A program made the position numbers and the translations under genes. A DNA stretch of 64,000 nt from Gammaproteobacteria bacterium (GTDB lineage: Bacteria > Pseudomonadota > Gammaproteobacteria > Competibacterales > Competibacteraceae), in contig JACKMZ010000001.1 of assembly GCA_024235135.1 (NCBI GenBank), forward strand, positions 529,501 through 593,500, written 5' to 3'. Each line of letters opens with the position of its first letter. The stretch's first letter is position 1. Below, piece after piece: positions 27,682-37,033 of this stretch. The notes beneath the pieces are model-generated. The model searched no databases. It was not told where the DNA came from and saw nothing but the letters and a program-made list of their open reading frames with translations.

Positions 27682-28095
27682 CTAAAACCTGGAATCATTT
27701 TCACAGGGTATTCCGTCACGATCTCCATCCATTTTGGTATTTGGACAATTTCTGATGAAAAACTCGGCTTCAGCCCGTGATCTCATCTGACTGCAATATT
27801 GCCTGCCATCGCATTTGAAACTGGAAATCTGCCGATTACTGTCTTCATTTAACGTCATGGTTTTACCGGGGACTAACGTCAATGAACCTTTAACCGGTTC
27901 CCGTCTTTCACAAAGGGTTCCCTGCGGCGCGCTTCCATAGATAACTCGGCCATCTTTGGTAATACATTTGACTTGTTCCCCTGATTGGGCGTTAGAAATC
28001 GAGTTTTGAATAAATGGAAACTCATTTTGCCTGTATAGAAAGTTCCCATACCATCCAGCTACTAGGATGATGGCGATCACAATAGTTTTTTTCAT
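27682..28095 (-). CDS. Membrane-anchored protein with excalibur calcium-binding domain
   Basis: About 137 residues: an N-terminal hydrophobic anchor or signal (KKTIVIAIILVAGWYGNFLY), a Cys-containing middle segment and a C-terminal excalibur domain (CDGRQYCSQM ... AEAEFFIRNCPNTKMDGDRDGIPCE). The DxDxDGxxCE motif in excalibur domains is EF-hand-like and binds calcium; the neighbouring cysteines probably form disulfides outside the cytoplasm. A similar ATG lies three codons upstream at 28104. Its function is unknown. Excalibur proteins often accompany thermonuclease-like genes, but none is adjacent here. Confidence 0.8.
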   Translation of the reverse strand: MKKTIVIAIILVAGWYGNFLYRQNEFPFIQNSISNAQSGEQVKCITKDGRVIYGSAPQGTLCERREPVKGSLTLVPGKTMTLNEDSNRQISSFKCDGRQYCSQMRSRAEAEFFIRNCPNTKMDGDRDGIPCENDSRF

Positions 28096-28157
28096 GGCGA
28101 ACATTTCTTTTACGAATCGATTTTATCGTGGAATTCGGGAAGCGAATTTTTACGGTA

Positions 28158-28397
28158 TTACACAACGTGGGTACCCACTGCACGCATTTTTAGCCAATTC
28201 ACCAGGGCTTCCTTGGGCATAGGCCGTGATATCAAGAATCCCTGCCCGATGTCGCAACCGATGCTACGGAGGAATCCGCAGGCTTCTATCGTTTCTATGC
28301 TTTCGGCAACCGCCTTCATTCCGAGGTCATGAGCCAGGTTGACCGCGGCCTGGACCACACGCGCCGCTTGGGCATCCCCTGGCAGAGTTTCTTGATC
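28158..28397 (-). pseudogene. Remnant of an EAL-domain (cyclic-di-GMP phosphodiesterase) gene
   Basis: The minus strand encodes only the C-terminal ~75 residues of an EAL domain: VVQAAVNLAHDLGMKAVAESIETIEACGFLRSIGCDIGQGFLISRPMPKEALVNWL. The catalytic EAL motif and most metal ligands, which precede this segment in intact enzymes, are absent, and upstream sequence in the same frame is unrelated. It cannot be an active phosphodiesterase. It sits in the 843-bp gap 28096-28938, which otherwise holds nothing I recognise. The most likely origin is decay of a signalling gene or a recombination scar. Confidence 0.75.
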
Positions 28398-28938
28398 AGT
28401 CGGGCTGAGTGGTTTTGAAAGGCCATCGAATCGAAGCATGCATCCAAGCCGGACCAAAGTTCCGTGGCGTTCATCGGCGTTTCCTCCTGAAGCGAATCGC
28501 GGAGCTGAGCCGCGAGGATGTCGAAGTGGAGCCAGCTTGTGGGTGGAACTTCAACACCGCAGTCAACTCGAACGACTTCTGGCTCAAAACGCCAGAACGC
28601 CGTATTCGAGTTCACTCGGCTCCGCGTACGCGCGGCACGGCCGCCGCGTAAATCATTATAGGGTTTCCATATGACGGACCTCAGGCGGTGCTATGTTGCG
28701 ATCCTTACCTGAGGGAACCCATCGTTCAGTATAGAAGGCCGTATCGGTCATGAGATCGTTCTGGCCTCAAGGGAAGCCAGCCCCGATAAGTGATTCCAAT
28801 TACGGCCTGTACCGATGGGTGGAGCCGTTCTCCTGGTGGAAGCGTTCCACCCCTGGGCGGCGGGTTGCGGGCATATGTCCGATAAGACTTTGCGCTATGA
28901 TAGAAAGCTAATACGTCCTAACCCGAGCATCGCCCGCC

Positions 28939-30123
28939 ATGTTCTCCGAACGCATCGACCGTCTGACCAGTTCCCTGATCCGCGAAATCCTGGCGCTGAC
29001 CCAGAAACCGGAAGTCATTTCTTTTGCCGGCGGTTTGCCGTCCCAGGACGCCATGCCGATTTTGGATATGGCCGATGTGCCTGAGAATCTGCGACAGTAC
29101 GGAGCCACCGAAGGAGAGTGGGAGTTGCGGGTAGGTTTGGCCGATCATCTGGCGGAACGCGGGTTGCGCTGCAAGCCGGAGCAGATCTTGATAACCACCG
29201 GTTCCCAGCAGGCCATCGATCTTATCTCGAAACTGTATATCGACAAAGATTCTCCAGTGGCCTTGGAGGCGCCGAGTTATCTGGCCGCCATCCAATCGTT
29301 CCGCCTGTTTGGCGCGAAGTTCGAGGAATTGCCGTTGCAAGCGGACGGTATCGATCCCGGTCAGATGGATCATCTTTTCGCCCGTGCCCGCCCTCGCTTC
29401 GCCTATCTGATTCCCACCTTCCAGAATCCATCGGGCGTGTGTTATTCGGAGGCCGTGCGGGCGGCGATCGCCGAGGTTATCGAACGCCATGGCGTGCCGC
29501 TGGTGGAGGATGATCCCTACCGGGATCTGATGTATGAATCCGTGGACCGCATCCCCGTGTGCAGCCGCCTGCGCAAGGGAGCCTGGATGTTGCTCGGGAC
29601 GTTTTCCAAGACCGCCGTGCCGGGCCTGCGCATCGGATATATGGCCGTCTCAGAAGATGTCTTTCCTTATTTGGTGCGCCTCAAGCAATGCACGGATCTG
29701 CATAGCAACCGTATCGGACAATGGTGGAGCGCCCGCTTTTTGAAATCTCCCGAATACGCGGGGCATATCGAAGGGTTGTGCGATTTCTACCGGGAACGCC
29801 GCGATGCTATGCAGGCCGGGTTGTTGCGCCATTTCCACGAGATCGCCGAGTGGGAGGTTCCCCACGGCGGCTTGTTCTTCTGGGTCCGTTTGAAGCGGGT
29901 TTGCGATACCCGCGCCCTGCTGGTCAAAGCCCTGGAACGCAATGTAGCTTTCATGCCTGGCGAGCCGTTTTTCGCCAATGCGGCCAATGGGTGCTACATG
30001 CGTCTGAATTTCAGCCACTCGACACCGGAGCGCATGGAGCAGGGACTGACGATACTGGCGGACGTGATCCGCGAACACTTCGCGAAAGTCGCGGAAGAAC
30101 CCGCCGTGGATTTCGCCATGTAA
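28939..30123 (+). CDS. PLP-dependent aminotransferase (class I, 2-aminoadipate/LysN-like)
   Basis: A 394-residue fold-type I aminotransferase. The PLP-binding lysine is Lys224 in LGTFSKTAVPGLRIGYM, with Asn163 (FQNPSGVCYS) and Asp192 (LVEDDPYRDLMYE) as cofactor contacts. The sequence order matches the group annotated as 2-aminoadipate transaminase or multi-substrate aromatic/branched aminotransferase. There is no helix-turn-helix N-terminus, so it is not a MocR regulator. Substrate range cannot be set from sequence. It is monocistronic: the upstream gap holds a degenerate EAL gene and the downstream gene is on the opposite strand. Confidence 0.9.
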   Translation: MFSERIDRLTSSLIREILALTQKPEVISFAGGLPSQDAMPILDMADVPENLRQYGATEGEWELRVGLADHLAERGLRCKPEQILITTGSQQAIDLISKLYIDKDSPVALEAPSYLAAIQSFRLFGAKFEELPLQADGIDPGQMDHLFARARPRFAYLIPTFQNPSGVCYSEAVRAAIAEVIERHGVPLVEDDPYRDLMYESVDRIPVCSRLRKGAWMLLGTFSKTAVPGLRIGYMAVSEDVFPYLVRLKQCTDLHSNRIGQWWSARFLKSPEYAGHIEGLCDFYRERRDAMQAGLLRHFHEIAEWEVPHGGLFFWVRLKRVCDTRALLVKALERNVAFMPGEPFFANAANGCYMRLNFSHSTPERMEQGLTILADVIREHFAKVAEEPAVDFAM

Positions 30124-30159
30124 GCGACACTTGAATGGGTGGCTTTCGAGTGGGATTTT

Positions 30160-30678
30160 TCAGTGCTGGCGAATGGTCAGGGTTCCGTCTTTCTGCACCA
30201 GTTCCAAGTGTTTCATGAAGCTCATGCCGAGCAGAACCACGTCTTCCTCTATGTAGGGATTGAGATCGGCGGGTACGCCGTAGACTTCGATGTTTCCCAG
30301 GGTAACCTTCCGGGCGATGGTGGAATAGACGGTGATGGTGCCGTTGGCCGTGCTGGAGCTTAGCGGTGCGCCCTGGGTCAATCCCAGGCGATCGGCCATG
30401 CGCTCCGGAATACTGACCCGGCTGGCTCCGGTATCGATCAGGAACAGCACCGGCTGATCGTTGATCAGGCCCGGCGCGACATAATGGCTGGCCATATTCC
30501 GTTGCAGCACGACTTCCCGGATTCCGTTGTCGGTACGGGATACCAGATTGCGGTTCGGGTTATCCCGCTTATCCAGCCAGGCGTTGAAAAACAGCGTCAG
30601 CAATCCCAGCACCAGCAGCCAAGCCATGAATAGCAGGGTTTTACCGATGCGCTGTTGCGTAGCGTGGGGAGGATTCAT
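30160..30678 (-). CDS. Membrane-anchored retropepsin-like aspartic protease (TIGR02281-type)
   Basis: About 172 residues with one N-terminal membrane helix (GKTLLFMAWLLVLGLLTLFFNAWL) and a periplasmic clan AA aspartic protease domain. The catalytic motif is LFLIDTGASRVSIPERMADRLGL, with the hydrophobic-Asp-Thr-Gly-Ala pattern, and a glycine-rich flap-like region follows. These bacterial retropepsin relatives act as dimers; substrates are unknown. I used the ATG at 30678; an alternative at 30699 adds seven residues. It is divergent to a DMT transporter and convergent with the aminotransferase. Confidence 0.85.
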   Translation of the reverse strand: MNPPHATQQRIGKTLLFMAWLLVLGLLTLFFNAWLDKRDNPNRNLVSRTDNGIREVVLQRNMASHYVAPGLINDQPVLFLIDTGASRVSIPERMADRLGLTQGAPLSSSTANGTITVYSTIARKVTLGNIEVYGVPADLNPYIEEDVVLLGMSFMKHLELVQKDGTLTIRQH

Positions 30679-30745
30679 CGCCGAGATTGGGGACGTCATA
30701 AACCATTGACCATTTTATCGATTCGACCACGAAGCTTAGCACATC

Positions 30746-31684
30746 ATGAATCCCACCGATCTTGCCCTCGCACTGCTCGCCAATACCGCCTGGGCGTTCA
30801 ATTTTATCGCCGGAAAAGCCGGCGTCAGTCACTTTCCCCCTTTGCTGTTTTCGAGTTTGCGCTTCGGGATGCTCTTGTTGCTGCTGTTCCCTTTTCTGCG
30901 CTGGATACCCGGCCAGATGAAATCCGTGATCACCCTGGGCTTCGTGCTGGGCATTTTCCACTTCGGGCTGATTTTCCTGGGTCTGGAGGCGGCTGGGGAT
31001 GTTTCCTCGGTGGCGATTGTCGCGCAACTCTATGTGCCGTTCTCGGCACTGCTGGCCGTGGTATTTCTCGGCGAGAAACTGGGTTGGCGGCGGATTCTTG
31101 GTATCAGTTGCGCCTTTTCCGGGGTTCTGGTGATCGGTTTCGATCCGCTGGTGTTCCAGCATCTGGATGCGCTGTTTTTTACGACGGCGGCCGCCCTGGT
31201 CATGGCCATCGCCACCGTCATGATGCGGCGTTTGCAGGGGGTGCCGGTATTTACCCTGCAGGCGTGGATCGCCGTCATCGCCGCGCCGGGCATGCTGGTG
31301 CTGACTCTGTTGCTGGAATCCGGTCAGGTCCAGGCGCTGGAAACGGCCGATTGGTTGAATTTCGCCGCGCCGGCCTATTCCGCGGTCGGCGCCTCGATGG
31401 TCGGACACGGGATTGTGTACTATCTGCTGGGGCGTTATCCGGTCAGCGTCACTGCGCCGTTGATGCTGCTGACCCCGGTGTTGGCCGTGTTCTTTGGGGT
31501 GGTATTCTGGGGTGATACGCTAACCTGGAAGTTGCTCTTGGGGGGGTTGCTGACGATTACCGGCGTCGCCGTGATCACCATCCGGGCACCGCAACAGGCA
31601 TTGGTGGTGCCGGATGAAGCCAAGGAAGACGATGGCCGTTCGATCCCCATCGGACCCGAAGAATGCAGCGAAACCGAGCGTTGA
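30746..31684 (+). CDS. DMT-superfamily transporter (EamA family)
   Basis: A 312-residue inner-membrane protein with about ten hydrophobic segments arranged as two EamA repeats (LALLANTAWAFNFIAGKAG in the first; YSAVGASMVGHGIVYYLLGRYPVSVTAPLMLLTPVLAVFFGVVFWGD in the second). The family exports amino acids or other small metabolites. The C-terminus is a charged cytoplasmic tail. Its neighbours give no hint of the substrate. Confidence 0.9.
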   Translation: MNPTDLALALLANTAWAFNFIAGKAGVSHFPPLLFSSLRFGMLLLLLFPFLRWIPGQMKSVITLGFVLGIFHFGLIFLGLEAAGDVSSVAIVAQLYVPFSALLAVVFLGEKLGWRRILGISCAFSGVLVIGFDPLVFQHLDALFFTTAAALVMAIATVMMRRLQGVPVFTLQAWIAVIAAPGMLVLTLLLESGQVQALETADWLNFAAPAYSAVGASMVGHGIVYYLLGRYPVSVTAPLMLLTPVLAVFFGVVFWGDTLTWKLLLGGLLTITGVAVITIRAPQQALVVPDEAKEDDGRSIPIGPEECSETER

Positions 31685-31854
31685 ATTCGCCATCGCGCGC
31701 CCAGTGGTTTTTGTTGGGCGAGGTGACTGGATTAGGGGGCCAAGGGAGAGTCAGTGGCTTGTCGGGAACGAGTGAACGGGTCGACGAAGCGAACTCAGAT
31801 GGGGCCGATTCGTTCTTTGTCGTGCCGAACGGCCGAATATTCGAGGAGAAGATT

Positions 31855-32796
31855 ATGAACTTATCGAAAGTCGGAAAGGTATTTTTCCTGTCGGTTGTTT
31901 TGATCCTGTTCGCCCTTTCCGCCAATGCGGCGATCGTCTTCAAAACGCACCCGCTGGAACGAAACGGTATTCCGCTCTTTTTAGGACAATATCACGAGGA
32001 AAGTCTGCCGGCCGATGCGTCGCATATCCTGTTGGTGCACGGACTGACGTATTCTTCCCATGAATTCGATGTCGATTATCAAAATTACAGTCTGGTGAGG
32101 TGGCTGGCGGAGCACGGCTATCACGTCTGGATCATGGATATCGCCGGTTACGGCAGGTCAGGCGATCCGACGGATGGGTTTACCCCGGATTCGGATTATG
32201 CGGCACAGGACATCGCTGCCGCCGTCAATACGATCCGCGCGGCGGCCGGTGTCGAAAAAATCGACCTCCTGGGTTGGAGTTGGGGAACGGTCACCACCGC
32301 TCGAATGGCGGCCTTATATCCCCAGTGGATCAATAAGTTAATTCTTTATGCGCCCATTTATAAAGGATTGGGTGCTCAGCCGGTACTGTCTCCCTGGCAC
32401 AAGAACAACTGGGTGCATGCGGCTGACGATTTTCAAAAGCGGGCGAATGGGGACATCGACTATTCCATCGCCGATCGCGCGGTCGTTGCGACCTATCTGT
32501 CCAACTGTTGGAGATACGATGGCGAACGTAGCCCGAATGGTGGCCGGCGCGATTTGTTGCAAAGCAAGGAGGTCAGCCTTTTTGATGTCACTCAGTTGCC
32601 GATGCCGGTGCTCATGGTGGGCGGTACGCACGACCCCTATTTGAACTGGGATGCGCTGGACCATGCCTTTCAGGAACTGCCACAGAAGGAGAGCAGCCAG
32701 ATGATCACTATCGATGGCGCCTCCCATGTGCTGATGTTCGAGAAGGACTATTTCGACTATTTTCACTGGAAGGTTCTGGACTTCTTGGGACGATAA
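31855..32796 (+). CDS. Exported alpha/beta hydrolase
   Basis: A 313-residue secreted hydrolase with a signal peptide (KVFFLSVVLILFALSANA). The oxyanion-hole segment is LLVHGLTYSSHEF, the nucleophile serine lies in LLGWSWGTVTTARM (GxSxG variant GWSWG), the acid is Asp in GGTHDPYLNWD and the catalytic His in DGASHVLMF. An ester or lipid substrate in the periplasm is likely but undefined. GAGGAG precedes the ATG at 31855; an in-frame start 192 bp upstream would add non-signal sequence. Confidence 0.85.
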   Translation: MNLSKVGKVFFLSVVLILFALSANAAIVFKTHPLERNGIPLFLGQYHEESLPADASHILLVHGLTYSSHEFDVDYQNYSLVRWLAEHGYHVWIMDIAGYGRSGDPTDGFTPDSDYAAQDIAAAVNTIRAAAGVEKIDLLGWSWGTVTTARMAALYPQWINKLILYAPIYKGLGAQPVLSPWHKNNWVHAADDFQKRANGDIDYSIADRAVVATYLSNCWRYDGERSPNGGRRDLLQSKEVSLFDVTQLPMPVLMVGGTHDPYLNWDALDHAFQELPQKESSQMITIDGASHVLMFEKDYFDYFHWKVLDFLGR

Positions 32797-32936
32797 AAAC
32801 GCGATGGAACCGTCCATCCAAGCGATGGATCGCACGCACGGATGACCTCTTGATGGGATGCCCGTCGTGCTCGGATCTGATCTCCTTGAACGAATCCTGC
32901 TTGAAGCGGCTGCTGTTTCCCTGTTCTCCCAGGTCG

Positions 32937-33380
32937 CTAACGCGCGGTGTTCGGAATGGCAAGTTCGGACAGCAGTGTCTCGCACCGTTCCATCAGAAAG
33001 ACACGTAGTCGCTGTACGGCCGGATTGATCTGCCAGCGATCGGCGCAAATCATGCTCAATGGAGCCTGTTCACCCTGCCAATCGTTACAAAGGCGGATGA
33101 GTCGCCCGGCGCGCAGGCTATTGGCTACATCCAGCGCCGATTTGAAGACGATGCCATGCCCGGCTAACGCCCAACGGTGCACGGCGTCGCTATAGATGTC
33201 CGCCAAGCGATCGGATAGTGATAGGCGGAGTTGAATACGTGGATGCAGGGCTTGAAAATCGTCCAACCACGGCAACAGCACATTGCGTCCAAGATCGGAA
33301 GGCACCGACATCTGCAATGTGCCTTGTACGCCTGAACCGCCGGTCGCGACGGCTTCACATCCGACCGCTATCGTTTGCAA
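32937..33380 (-). pseudogene. Decayed LysR-type regulator: effector-domain remnant only
   Basis: The minus strand keeps pieces of a LysR substrate-binding domain: VQGTLQMSVPSDLGRNVLLPWLDDFQALHPRIQL and, after an apparent internal deletion of ~80 residues, SDAVHRWALAGHGIVFKSALDVANSLRAGRL. The N-terminal winged helix-turn-helix is missing; the 160 bp between this remnant and the divergent gene encode nothing like it. Intact LysR genes commonly control an adjacent divergent oxidoreductase gene, and the next gene is such an alcohol dehydrogenase. The regulator has therefore probably been lost by deletion. Confidence 0.78.
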
Positions 33381-33539
33381 CGCCTGTTGGCAGTCTGGAG
33401 ATCAATCGATGAGGTTTGTAGCCAATCCCAATCTCCTCCGACGTTTCAGGCCACCGGCCAGTTTCAATCCCGCTACGCTGTTCGGGGGCGATAGCCAGAA
33501 TTACACCGATTATTCCCTCCATAACACAGGAGCCACAGC

Positions 33540-34559
33540 ATGAAAGCCATTGGGTATCAGCAGTCCCTGCCAATTGACAATCCCGATTCCTTGATCGACA
33601 TCGTTCTGCCCGATCCGCAACCCAGCGGCCACGATTTGCTGGTCGAAATCAAGGCGGTTTCGGTCAACCCGGTGGACACCAAGATCCGCAAAAACGCTGC
33701 ACCGCCCGAGGGGCAATGGAAAGTGCTCGGCTGGGATGCGGCGGGCGTGGTGCGCGCCGTGGGTCCGGACGTCACTCTGTTTCGACCGGGCGATCGCGTG
33801 TGGTATGCCGGTGACGTGACGCGTCAGGGAACCAACTCGGAACTGCATTTGGTCGATGAGCGCATCGTCGGGCACATGCCGGCTACGCTTGACTTCGTCC
33901 AGGCCGCGGCGTTGCCACTGACCACCATCACGGCCTGGGAGATGCTGTTCGACCGTTTGCGGATCGCGACGGGCAAGCAGGCGACGGACGATCACTTGTT
34001 GATCATCGGCGCCGGCGGCGGTGTCGGCTCGATCATGACGCAGTTGGCGCGACGCCTGACGGGTGTGACGGTGATTGGAACCGCATCGCGGCCGGAAACC
34101 CAAGCTTGGGTAAAGGAACTGGGCGCGCATCACGTTATCGATCATAGCCGTTCCTTGAGCGAGGAGCTGAAAGGCATCGGCCTGCCTACCGTCAGCCACA
34201 TCGTCAGCTTGACCCAGACCGACCGACATCTCGACGCCATCGCCGAAGCCATCGCGCCGCAAGGCAAATTCGGCCTGATCGATGATCCGGCGACTTTCGA
34301 CATTATCAAGCTCAAACGCAAGAGCGTGTCTTTGCATTGGGAGTTCATGTTTACCCGGTCCATGTTCCAGACGGCCGATCTATTGAGTCAGCATCGCTTG
34401 CTCGACGAGGTGGCGGCATTGGTCGATGCCGGCCTGATCCGGACAACGGTGGGCGAGCAGTTCGGCATTATCAACGCCGCCAACCTCAAGCGCGCCCACG
34501 TGTTGCTGGAAAGCGGCAAGGCTCGCGGCAAGATTGTTTTGGAAGGCTTTGGCGCGTAA
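33540..34559 (+). CDS. Zinc-binding alcohol dehydrogenase-family quinone oxidoreductase-like protein
   Basis: A 339-residue medium-chain dehydrogenase/reductase of the zinc-binding ADH (ZADH1/quinone oxidoreductase-like) group. A GroES-like N-terminal domain (SVNPVDTKIRKNAAPPEGQ) is followed by a Rossmann nucleotide fold (LLIIGAGGGVGSIMTQLARRL). The conserved catalytic-zinc cysteine is not evident, so zinc-independent NADPH chemistry is likely. ACAGGAG precedes the ATG. It lies next to a decayed LysR gene, suggesting it has lost its dedicated regulator. The physiological substrate is unknown. Confidence 0.88.
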   Translation: MKAIGYQQSLPIDNPDSLIDIVLPDPQPSGHDLLVEIKAVSVNPVDTKIRKNAAPPEGQWKVLGWDAAGVVRAVGPDVTLFRPGDRVWYAGDVTRQGTNSELHLVDERIVGHMPATLDFVQAAALPLTTITAWEMLFDRLRIATGKQATDDHLLIIGAGGGVGSIMTQLARRLTGVTVIGTASRPETQAWVKELGAHHVIDHSRSLSEELKGIGLPTVSHIVSLTQTDRHLDAIAEAIAPQGKFGLIDDPATFDIIKLKRKSVSLHWEFMFTRSMFQTADLLSQHRLLDEVAALVDAGLIRTTVGEQFGIINAANLKRAHVLLESGKARGKIVLEGFGA

Positions 34560-34703
34560 ACCCGTACCCGACGCACCGTGGCTTCAAGCGGTTCGGCAGC
34601 TCAGTCTACGGGGCGTCGTCGATTCGGCGATACCCCCGCACGCTTCTTGAGGGGGAACCGCAGTTATTGTCACTGACCCGGCGGGTAAGATATAGTCAAA
34701 AAG

Positions 34704-35132
34704 ATGAGATCCACCGCCGCCCCTAACCCATTCGTCCGTACCCGTCCGTTGAGACGCGGCGCGTGGCTGGGGCTGTGGGCGCTGTTGCTGCAGACGCTGA
34801 TTCCTTTCAGTCAGGCGATACCCGTCCCGTGGCAAAGCCCAACGGGAATGCTGTTGGTTTGTCAAACCTACGGTGGGGTGAAATCGGTCCCTCTGACGCT
34901 GGGTTCCGAACGGGGCAAGCAAAAGGCTCCGGCGCCCAATCCCTTCCAATGTCCGATTTGCCAGCTCCAGGCTACAGGCGGCAACAGCCTGCCGGTTCTG
35001 CCGGGATTAGCGGTATTGCCGCTACCCATCTACAACCTGGAACGCATCGTCGCGCGCCCAGCCGACGGGACATTCAGCACACACCGCCATAAGCCGGCTC
35101 AGCCGCGCGCACCGCCCTTCCTTCTCGGCTGA
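34704..35132 (+). CDS. DUF2946-family protein with N-terminal hydrophobic segment and CPxC motif
   Basis: A 142-residue protein with an N-terminal hydrophobic stretch (AWLGLWALLLQTLIPFSQA) that is a signal or anchor, and a cysteine motif FQCPICQLQATGG that could bind metal. DUF2946 proteins are found beside copper genes. The downstream PCuAC and SCO genes support a copper role here, but the family has no defined function. There is no strong ribosome binding site before the ATG. Confidence 0.72.
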   Translation: MRSTAAPNPFVRTRPLRRGAWLGLWALLLQTLIPFSQAIPVPWQSPTGMLLVCQTYGGVKSVPLTLGSERGKQKAPAPNPFQCPICQLQATGGNSLPVLPGLAVLPLPIYNLERIVARPADGTFSTHRHKPAQPRAPPFLLG

Positions 35133-35228
35133 CTCCCAATTCCGACTGTGATTCGGATGGCGTCATGGACGCCCGCTTCGGCGTACGTCCATGGGGATGT
35201 TATTTGTGTTGACCGAGAGAATAACCCG

Positions 35229-35669
35229 ATGTATCGAATGCTGTTTTTACTATCGCTTCTGGCGTTTGCCGGTGGCGCCATGGCCGAGGACTACACGGCC
35301 GGCGATCTGGTGATAACCCAAGTCTGGGCCAGACCGACACCCCCCGTGGCCAGCGCGGGAGCCGCCTTTTTAACCCTGGACAACGGCAAAGGCCCGGATG
35401 ACCGGCTGTTGTCGGCCCAGGGGGACGTTTCGACGACTGTCGAGTTGCATACCCATCACATGGAAAACGGGGTGATGGAGATGCGCAAGGTGGACGATAT
35501 TCCAGTGCCGGCGGGAAAGACGGTGAAGTTACAACCCGGTGGCCTGCACGTCATGCTGATCGGTCTCAAGGCGCCACTGGTGGAGGGTGAAACCTTCCCT
35601 CTGACGTTGAACTTCGAGAAAGCCGGGGCGGTTACTGTCGAGGTGGCTGTTCACCAGCCGCCGAAATAG
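35229..35669 (+). CDS. Periplasmic copper chaperone PCuAC
   Basis: A 146-residue exported protein. After a short signal peptide (MYRMLFLLSLLAFAGGAMA) the mature domain carries the complete Cu(I) motif His74-x10-Met85-x21-His107-x-Met109, flanked by further His and Met residues (HTHHMENGVMEM). PCuAC passes Cu(I) to SCO and to the Cu-A site of cytochrome oxidase. The SCO gene follows 66 bp downstream on the same strand, which matches that pathway. I used the ATG at 35229 because upstream in-frame codons do not resemble a signal. Confidence 0.93.
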   Translation: MYRMLFLLSLLAFAGGAMAEDYTAGDLVITQVWARPTPPVASAGAAFLTLDNGKGPDDRLLSAQGDVSTTVELHTHHMENGVMEMRKVDDIPVPAGKTVKLQPGGLHVMLIGLKAPLVEGETFPLTLNFEKAGAVTVEVAVHQPPK

Positions 35670-35735
35670 GCCGTTCCAAAGACGAACCGGGACACCGGTT
35701 CTGTTCCCAAAAATCAGTGACTTCCCCGAATCACC

Positions 35736-36380
35736 ATGCGTAACAAACCGCTTTTGATTATTGTCGTTGGCATTTTGGCCATCGGTTTGGGTATTGGCTT
35801 AGGCCAGTATTTCATGCCGGAGGGTGAGCCCGCAAAGCCGCAAATCGGCGGCATCTTTCTGGTGCCAGCTAAACCCGTCGTGGATTTCACACTGAGCCAA
35901 CAGGCCAACCAGCCTTTTACTCTGGCGGATCTCAAAGGGCACTGGTCGTTACTGTATTTCGGTTACACCTTCTGCCCCGATGTGTGTCCGACCACGCTGA
36001 CCACGCTCAATCGCGCCATGGCTCTTCTGGCCAAACAAGGCCAGGATAAGGATGTGGCGGTATGGATGGTGTCCGTGGATCCCCAGCGGGACAGCTTGGA
36101 AAAGCTCAAGGAATACACCGCGTTCTTCAATCCGAAATTTCGGGGCGCCACCGGCGAACGCGGGGAGATTGACAAGCTGGCCAAGGAGTTCGGTGTGTAT
36201 TATCAAATCCACAAGCCCGAGCCGGGTTCGGATTACTATCTCGTCGATCATTCGGCGGCGATCATCGTGATCAATCCCCAGGGCGAACTGCAGGCGGTTT
36301 TGACCGATACGGGTTCCGCGGACAAGCTGGCTAGCGATCTTCTGTCGATCAAAGGGTACTTCGAAAAAGCCAGATCCTGA
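35736..36380 (+). CDS. SCO1/SenC-family copper metallochaperone
   Basis: A 214-residue membrane-anchored thioredoxin-fold protein. The N-terminal anchor is KPLLIIVVGILAIGLGIGLG. The copper site is complete: Cys80 and Cys84 (YTFCPDVCPTTL) and His172 (VDHSAAIIVI). SCO proteins insert or reduce copper for Cu-A assembly of haem-copper oxidases. Together with PCuAC upstream it forms a likely oxidase-maturation unit. No oxidase structural genes are in the window. Confidence 0.94.
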   Translation: MRNKPLLIIVVGILAIGLGIGLGQYFMPEGEPAKPQIGGIFLVPAKPVVDFTLSQQANQPFTLADLKGHWSLLYFGYTFCPDVCPTTLTTLNRAMALLAKQGQDKDVAVWMVSVDPQRDSLEKLKEYTAFFNPKFRGATGERGEIDKLAKEFGVYYQIHKPEPGSDYYLVDHSAAIIVINPQGELQAVLTDTGSADKLASDLLSIKGYFEKARS

Positions 36381-36447
36381 TCGGGACTGGAGTTGCATGG
36401 CGGGTGAGGTCGCTATGACTTAACGACCCACTTATTGGGAGACTATT

Positions 36448-36885
36448 GTGAAGCGAGTTTTTCCTGTTTCTTTTGTCCTGTGTTTAATGTTTTTTCTGTC
36501 CGGCGTTCAGGCCCTGCACGCGGAGAATCAGCCGGAGGGCCTATTCGTTAATTTGACGTCCGATGATGTCTGGCGCGCCAACATGGCGCTTTCATTCGCG
36601 GCCGCCAATATCAAGGCGGGCCATCCCGTCACCGTATTCTTGAATGTAACCGGGGTACGGCTGGCGGTACCCAAAGTGCCTGCGAGTTCCGATGGGGTGA
36701 CGGGCAAGACCGCGCAACAGTTGTTGCAAGAGATTTTGGATGCGGGGGGTAAAGTCATCGTGTGCCCCATGTGCTTGAAGCATTCCGGCTTCACGCCGGA
36801 GGATTTGATGCCCGGCACGACGTTGGGCAAACCCGAGATCACCTTGCCCGCCCTCTATGGCAGCGCCAAGGTCATGAGTTATTGA
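36448..36885 (+). CDS. Exported DsrE/DsrF-like protein
   Basis: A 145-residue protein with a signal peptide (VFPVSFVLCLMFFLSGVQALHA) and a DsrE-like domain (GLFVNLTSDDVWRANMALSFAAANIKAGHPVTVFLNV). Two cysteines lie in KVIVCPMCLKHSGF. Cytoplasmic DsrE proteins relay sulfur; this group is exported, so its role must differ, and the CxxC near copper genes hints at metal or thiol handling. It begins with GTG, preceded by GGGAGA. It sits 67 bp after the SCO gene. Confidence 0.82.
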   Translation: MKRVFPVSFVLCLMFFLSGVQALHAENQPEGLFVNLTSDDVWRANMALSFAAANIKAGHPVTVFLNVTGVRLAVPKVPASSDGVTGKTAQQLLQEILDAGGKVIVCPMCLKHSGFTPEDLMPGTTLGKPEITLPALYGSAKVMSY

Positions 36886-37033
36886 GCACGGCGAAAGCCG
36901 CGATGAATGAGCCAGTCTCGCGTCGGCCGGTACGGCGCAAATCCGCGTTATAGGCCCTGTTCGACAAGGATTGTGGCGTTCGTAGTGGCTATCCATTCGC
37001 TCCATTACCCGTGACGAAGTCGCCGACCTTTCG

